Of a stretch of DNA of 31,041 bases, positions 1 to 31,041 are shown piece by piece. Location of the stretch: positions 152,871 through 183,911 of the forward strand of contig BJOX01000364.1 of NCBI GenBank assembly GCA_009731375.1, given 5' to 3'. Positions within the stretch are counted from its first letter, which is position 1, and every line of letters begins with the position of its first letter. The notes under the pieces were generated by a model. The model saw nothing but the letters and a program-made list of their open reading frames with translations, was not told the DNA's origin and ran no database searches. The DNA is from Paulinella micropora (taxonomy: Eukaryota; Cercozoa; Imbricatea; Euglyphida). The position numbers and the translations under genes are program-made.

Positions 1-174
<174 letters not shown>

Positions 175-549
175 CTCGCTTGAAAATTCCAATTTTCCTA
201 CCACTGATCTTTCTCGAGGAGAGGAGGAGGAAGACTAGGAGAAAAGTGTGATGGAAGACTAGGAGAAAAGTGTGATGATGGTGGCAAAACAGCTAACAGA
301 AGGAGGAAGATAGGAGAGAAATGTCTCTAAATAAAAGCGACCAACTTTTTTAATCTCGAAGAAATAGGCAATAGCAAAGGTAAGTGCGGTATTATTCATC
401 CGCAAAAATCGGCCAAAAGAAGCAGTCGGCCCCCACCACCAGAAATCGTGGTAGAATGCAAATTTTTTCATACGTTTTCAACGCAAGTTCTCGCATAAGG
501 ACAAGGACGTTCTCGCAGTAAACCACAAGTTTTCCTCATCCAACCCATC
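175..549. other. Non-repetitive 5' flank of BCAT
   Basis: Unique DNA before the ATG. It holds a perfect inverted repeat GAAAATT-cc-AATTTTC at 182-197 and a short direct duplication of agactaggagaaaagtgtga around 230-275. No TATA box or other promoter element could be assigned with confidence. A 70-codon minus-strand frame at 259-471 is not supported as a gene. Confidence 0.5.
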
Positions 550-14144
<13,595 letters not shown>

Positions 14145-14359
14145 GGCACGTGTGCCGACCCACTGCCCTCAACCAACCCCCGCTCGCTGCAGTCAACCCG
14201 CAACCCACTTCGCGCTTGATATCTCAGCAAAGTAAGCAGTACGCAAGCAGGTGGCAACATGAAGCGCGGAATAGTAATATCATTTCTTAGCGTTGAGCGC
14301 CTGACCTCAAGGCTGCTCCCAAAAAATTGCTGCACCCAAGCCCCCTCTCCAAACTCACG

Positions 14360-14406
<47 letters not shown>

Positions 14407-14760
14407 NNNNNNNNNNNNNNNCCCCCCCCCCAAACCCCCCCCCCCCCCCCCCCTTGCCCCCGCCTCCCGCGCTCCCGCTCTGGTCATGTGCTTCCTGTGC
14501 GGGCGCTGCTGCTGCCGGCGTATTGATACGCCCTCGACTCACGCCGCCCTGGGCCAGCCCGTGCTATCACTGTGGATATTCACGTGGCAGAATGATCCAA
14601 CTTGACCTCATCGTTCTCCATCAATCAAAAGAGATATTGACAATACATTTTGACAGCCCAAGACAAGAGCTTTCCAACCATGTGCTCTGCGTTTTCATAC
14701 CTCAAATGTTGATTGAGAAAGATGAGATCAAAGTTGGCTGTTTCTGCAGTTGAATATTCT
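14145..14760. other. Intergenic DNA 3' of BCAT with poly-C gap
   Basis: Poly-C at 14359-14452 encloses 15 N (14407-14421). After it a plus-strand frame is open to a TGA at about 14751-14753, including CYHCGYSRGRM and IPQMLIEKDEIK. It has no start codon of its own and no recognised homologue; low confidence as coding. Confidence 0.4.
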
Positions 14761-16670
14761 CAGTAATATTAATAGCTCCAGGCTTTTGGCTTCAGTGTGC
14801 GAGACGCAGCACGAACGCACATGCTCGCACGCTTCGTGTGATGTGTTTCATCAATATGAGCGTGCTAGTGGTCTGTCTCGTCTCCCTGCTGTGGCTGTGA
14901 CTAGTATTGTATATAGCGCTTGTTTGATGTTGTTAGACCTATTAATATATTAATTAGGTTAGACAGTACGGCCCGGCATATGTAATGAGTGTCGTAAGAG
15001 CCATTACTTGTGTCCGGCCTAACTCGTACCCGCTTTTTGTCTTTGCGCCTTTTTCTAATAAAGTTTAGACTGGGCGGCAGACAATAGTGATAGCTACTTA
15101 GCTTTGACTCCGGATTGATGATTAAGATAGTCTCGCAGGTTATGAAGCCTTGAAGCGTGAACGTAGCGTCTGATAGACTTTATTCACTAATTGCGTTTTT
15201 CGTGGCGTGTGGAAGGCTACCACAGAACAAACGCACTGGTGAACGTGCGGAAGGCTGTCACCAAGCAGGTGGACTGTTGGACGTACGGAAGGCTGCCAAC
15301 AAACACCGGAAGTTGGTTGCCGGGACTGTGCGTAAGGCTGCCACTCACTAACAATAATCGCATCGTTAAATATTTATACGAACAAACTCGCCCCTAACTC
15401 AATCCACGTCAATTCAAGTTGAAGCAGGTGGACTGTTGGACGTGCGGAAGGCTGCCGTTTGAATCGCAAACACCTTGGGTGGATTGTGCCGCGCCGCGGA
15501 AGCTGCCACCGTCACTAGGCTGACAACAATCGTATCGTTAACTACGAACTTGACCATTAAACTAGTCTGAGCATTACTACATTAGACTCACTTTCTCCTC
15601 AGTTACTATTCTATCATCGGATATCGTATTAATATATCATCCATTAGTATGAGTATGTTACTTAATGAGTACTCGTTAGTAGTTGTCATTCAAGTTGTTA
15701 TTAGAGTCACGTAGTATTATTCAAGTAGTTCAAGCCTACGGTATTAATGCAGTAAATTTTCACTACTTCAATGTTCTGATACTGGTGGCACTAGTCACGG
15801 TTTTTCACCGTGGCATTACCTTTTTTTATCTATCATGATCCGTACGTTACATGTGTCACTAGTCAATTTTCGGCGGTGCATCTTTTCTGACTTCTGTAGT
15901 TGGGATTGGCGGGATTCTCTTCACTGATTTTTGTTATCAAGTTAATATATATTAATATCAATAAATTCTGCGCCGCTTGTGGTAAGTCTACGACCGGTAA
16001 GCCTCGGACTCGGGGGGACGCCCCGGTTGCGTAAAGGGTTGCCGGTTAACGACGGGAAACTTTCGAAGGCCCTGCGTCAATTGGGTTATTATGAGCGGCT
16101 TGAAACATTTCCTGTGCAACGGATCGTAGACAAGGACCTTCGTTCAAAGGGTGTGTAACACCCACGGTATACTACATCGTTTTTACGCTATTGGTTTTTA
16201 CGGGAATTTACTCGTGGAAGTGATTCCTTGTTATTAAATGTATTTTAAGATGAATCTTATTACATTACCGGTTTTGAAGAATATTGAATTGTACTTCCGG
16301 TTTTAATGTTGTATTAGGATAAGGGGTATGGGAGGGAAGCTAGGAAGCTTAGATCCCATAGGGCCTTAAATCCTATGTTTTACACTTAACCGTTTACCGG
16401 AGTGGTGCAGGTTTTTAGGATGTAAGTTACACGAAGCTGTAGCATCCGTATTCATTAACCTCCCACATTAATAGCGTTGAACCGATCCTTTTGTAGCATA
16501 TGTAGTAACCGTTTGAAGATAAGGAAAATTGGCACGGAAAGTCCGTGAAATTTGGCCGTTTTTCCCGTGACTGGGAATTTATGGCTAAATATCATCCAAC
16601 GTGATCATGCGACCGATGCATCATATATGTATGTGTATGTATGCATGCATGTATAAATAAAGATGAGAAC
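14760..16670. other. 1.9-kb microsatellite-free intergenic island
   Basis: Holds a 23-bp near-palindrome ACCTATTAATATATTAAT-TAGGT (14938-14960), a hairpin with GTAATG/CATTAC inside GGCC/GGCC arms (14972-15021), an AATAAA-like ctaataaag near 15055, hairpins CACGG-TTTTTCA-CCGTG (about 15797) and CACGGA-AAG-TCCGTG (about 16533). A plus frame to a TAA at about 16156-16158 includes KALRQLGYYERLETFPVQRI. It may be a decayed retroelement or LTR; no family is recognised. Confidence 0.4.
15262..15540. repeat. Direct repeat of about 110 bp, two units
   Basis: GCAGGTGGACTGTTGGACGT plus RCGGAAGGCTGCC at 15264 and 15425; both units end near aacaaTcgYatcgttaa. GGAAGGCTRCC also occurs singly at about 15210. 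Confidence 0.75.
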
Positions 16671-16675
<5 letters not shown>

Positions 16676-16728
<53 letters not shown>

Positions 16729-16880
16729 CAGCCTGACAACTAGATAGAGGGTAGCCGTATACCAATGACAAGGAAAAACACAAGTATATGATGTAGAAAT
16801 TATTAAAAGCAACCACCACCACCACCACCACCACAACAACAACAACAACAGCAACAACAGTAACAACAGCTAAAAAAGCA
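16676..16880. repeat. (GA)n and (CAC/CAA)n arrays beyond the gene 2 stop
   Basis: GA at 16676-16725 and CAC/CAA triplets at 16808-16880, in the presumed 3' flank of gene 2. Confidence 0.93.
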
Positions 16881-16959
16881 GCAACAACGGCAAACAACAA
16901 ACACAAGGACAACCCGCTGCCTGCCCGGGCTAGTTGCAGCGCTGTGGATGGTTCTTGGT

Positions 16960-30752
<13,793 letters not shown>

Positions 30753-30764
30753 CTAGACAGAAAG

Positions 30765-31041
<277 letters not shown>

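Noticed and set aside
259-471. 70-codon minus-strand protein upstream of BCAT
   Set aside because: No family resemblance and no splice or promoter context; the hydrophobic composition follows from the AT-rich sequence.

Overview
The window comes from a nuclear eukaryotic genome: genes are cut into many small exons separated by introns made almost wholly of simple-sequence DNA. Transposable-element remnants (a tRNA-headed SINE, a restriction-like-endonuclease LINE, a Tc1/mariner-like element) and eleven N gaps are scattered between. The BCAT sequence, the 14% GC donors and the repeat load suggest a protist (alveolate- or stramenopile-like). This is inference from one gene; the species cannot be fixed from sequence alone.

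Two protein genes can be rebuilt by joining exons whose reading phases agree at every junction. Gene 1 (plus strand, 550-14144) is a complete branched-chain amino-acid aminotransferase (BCAT) of 22 exons, about 415 residues, with a likely mitochondrial presequence. Gene 2 (minus strand, 30752 down to 16960, 5' end beyond the window) gives 18 in-phase exons. They encode the last 560 residues of a low-complexity Lys/Ser/His/Gln-rich protein with an RS-repeat microexon; its family is not recognised. The genes are convergent. Between them lies 2.8 kb that includes the only long microsatellite-free stretch (about 14.45-16.67 kb).

Layout: 1-549 upstream DNA and a (CTA)n array; 550-14144 BCAT, with the mariner-like element in intron 8 and the SINE array in intron 11; 14145-16959 intergenic; 16960-30752 gene 2, with a LINE 3' end, an antisense RRM-like exon fragment and TTAGGG-type interstitial repeats in its introns; 30753-31041 tetranucleotide repeats.

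The most striking observation is a rule shared by both genes. Introns carry about 36 partial copies of the neighbouring exon's edge, each with its splice site. Copies of an exon's start (with the acceptor) always lie just upstream of the complete exon. Copies of an exon's end (with the donor) always lie just downstream. Several copies differ from the complete exon mainly at synonymous positions or by conservative replacements. Donor sites are also unusual: three GC donors in BCAT, and C at intron position +3 in about 40% of all donors. Most long open frames in the window are translations of microsatellites and are not genes.
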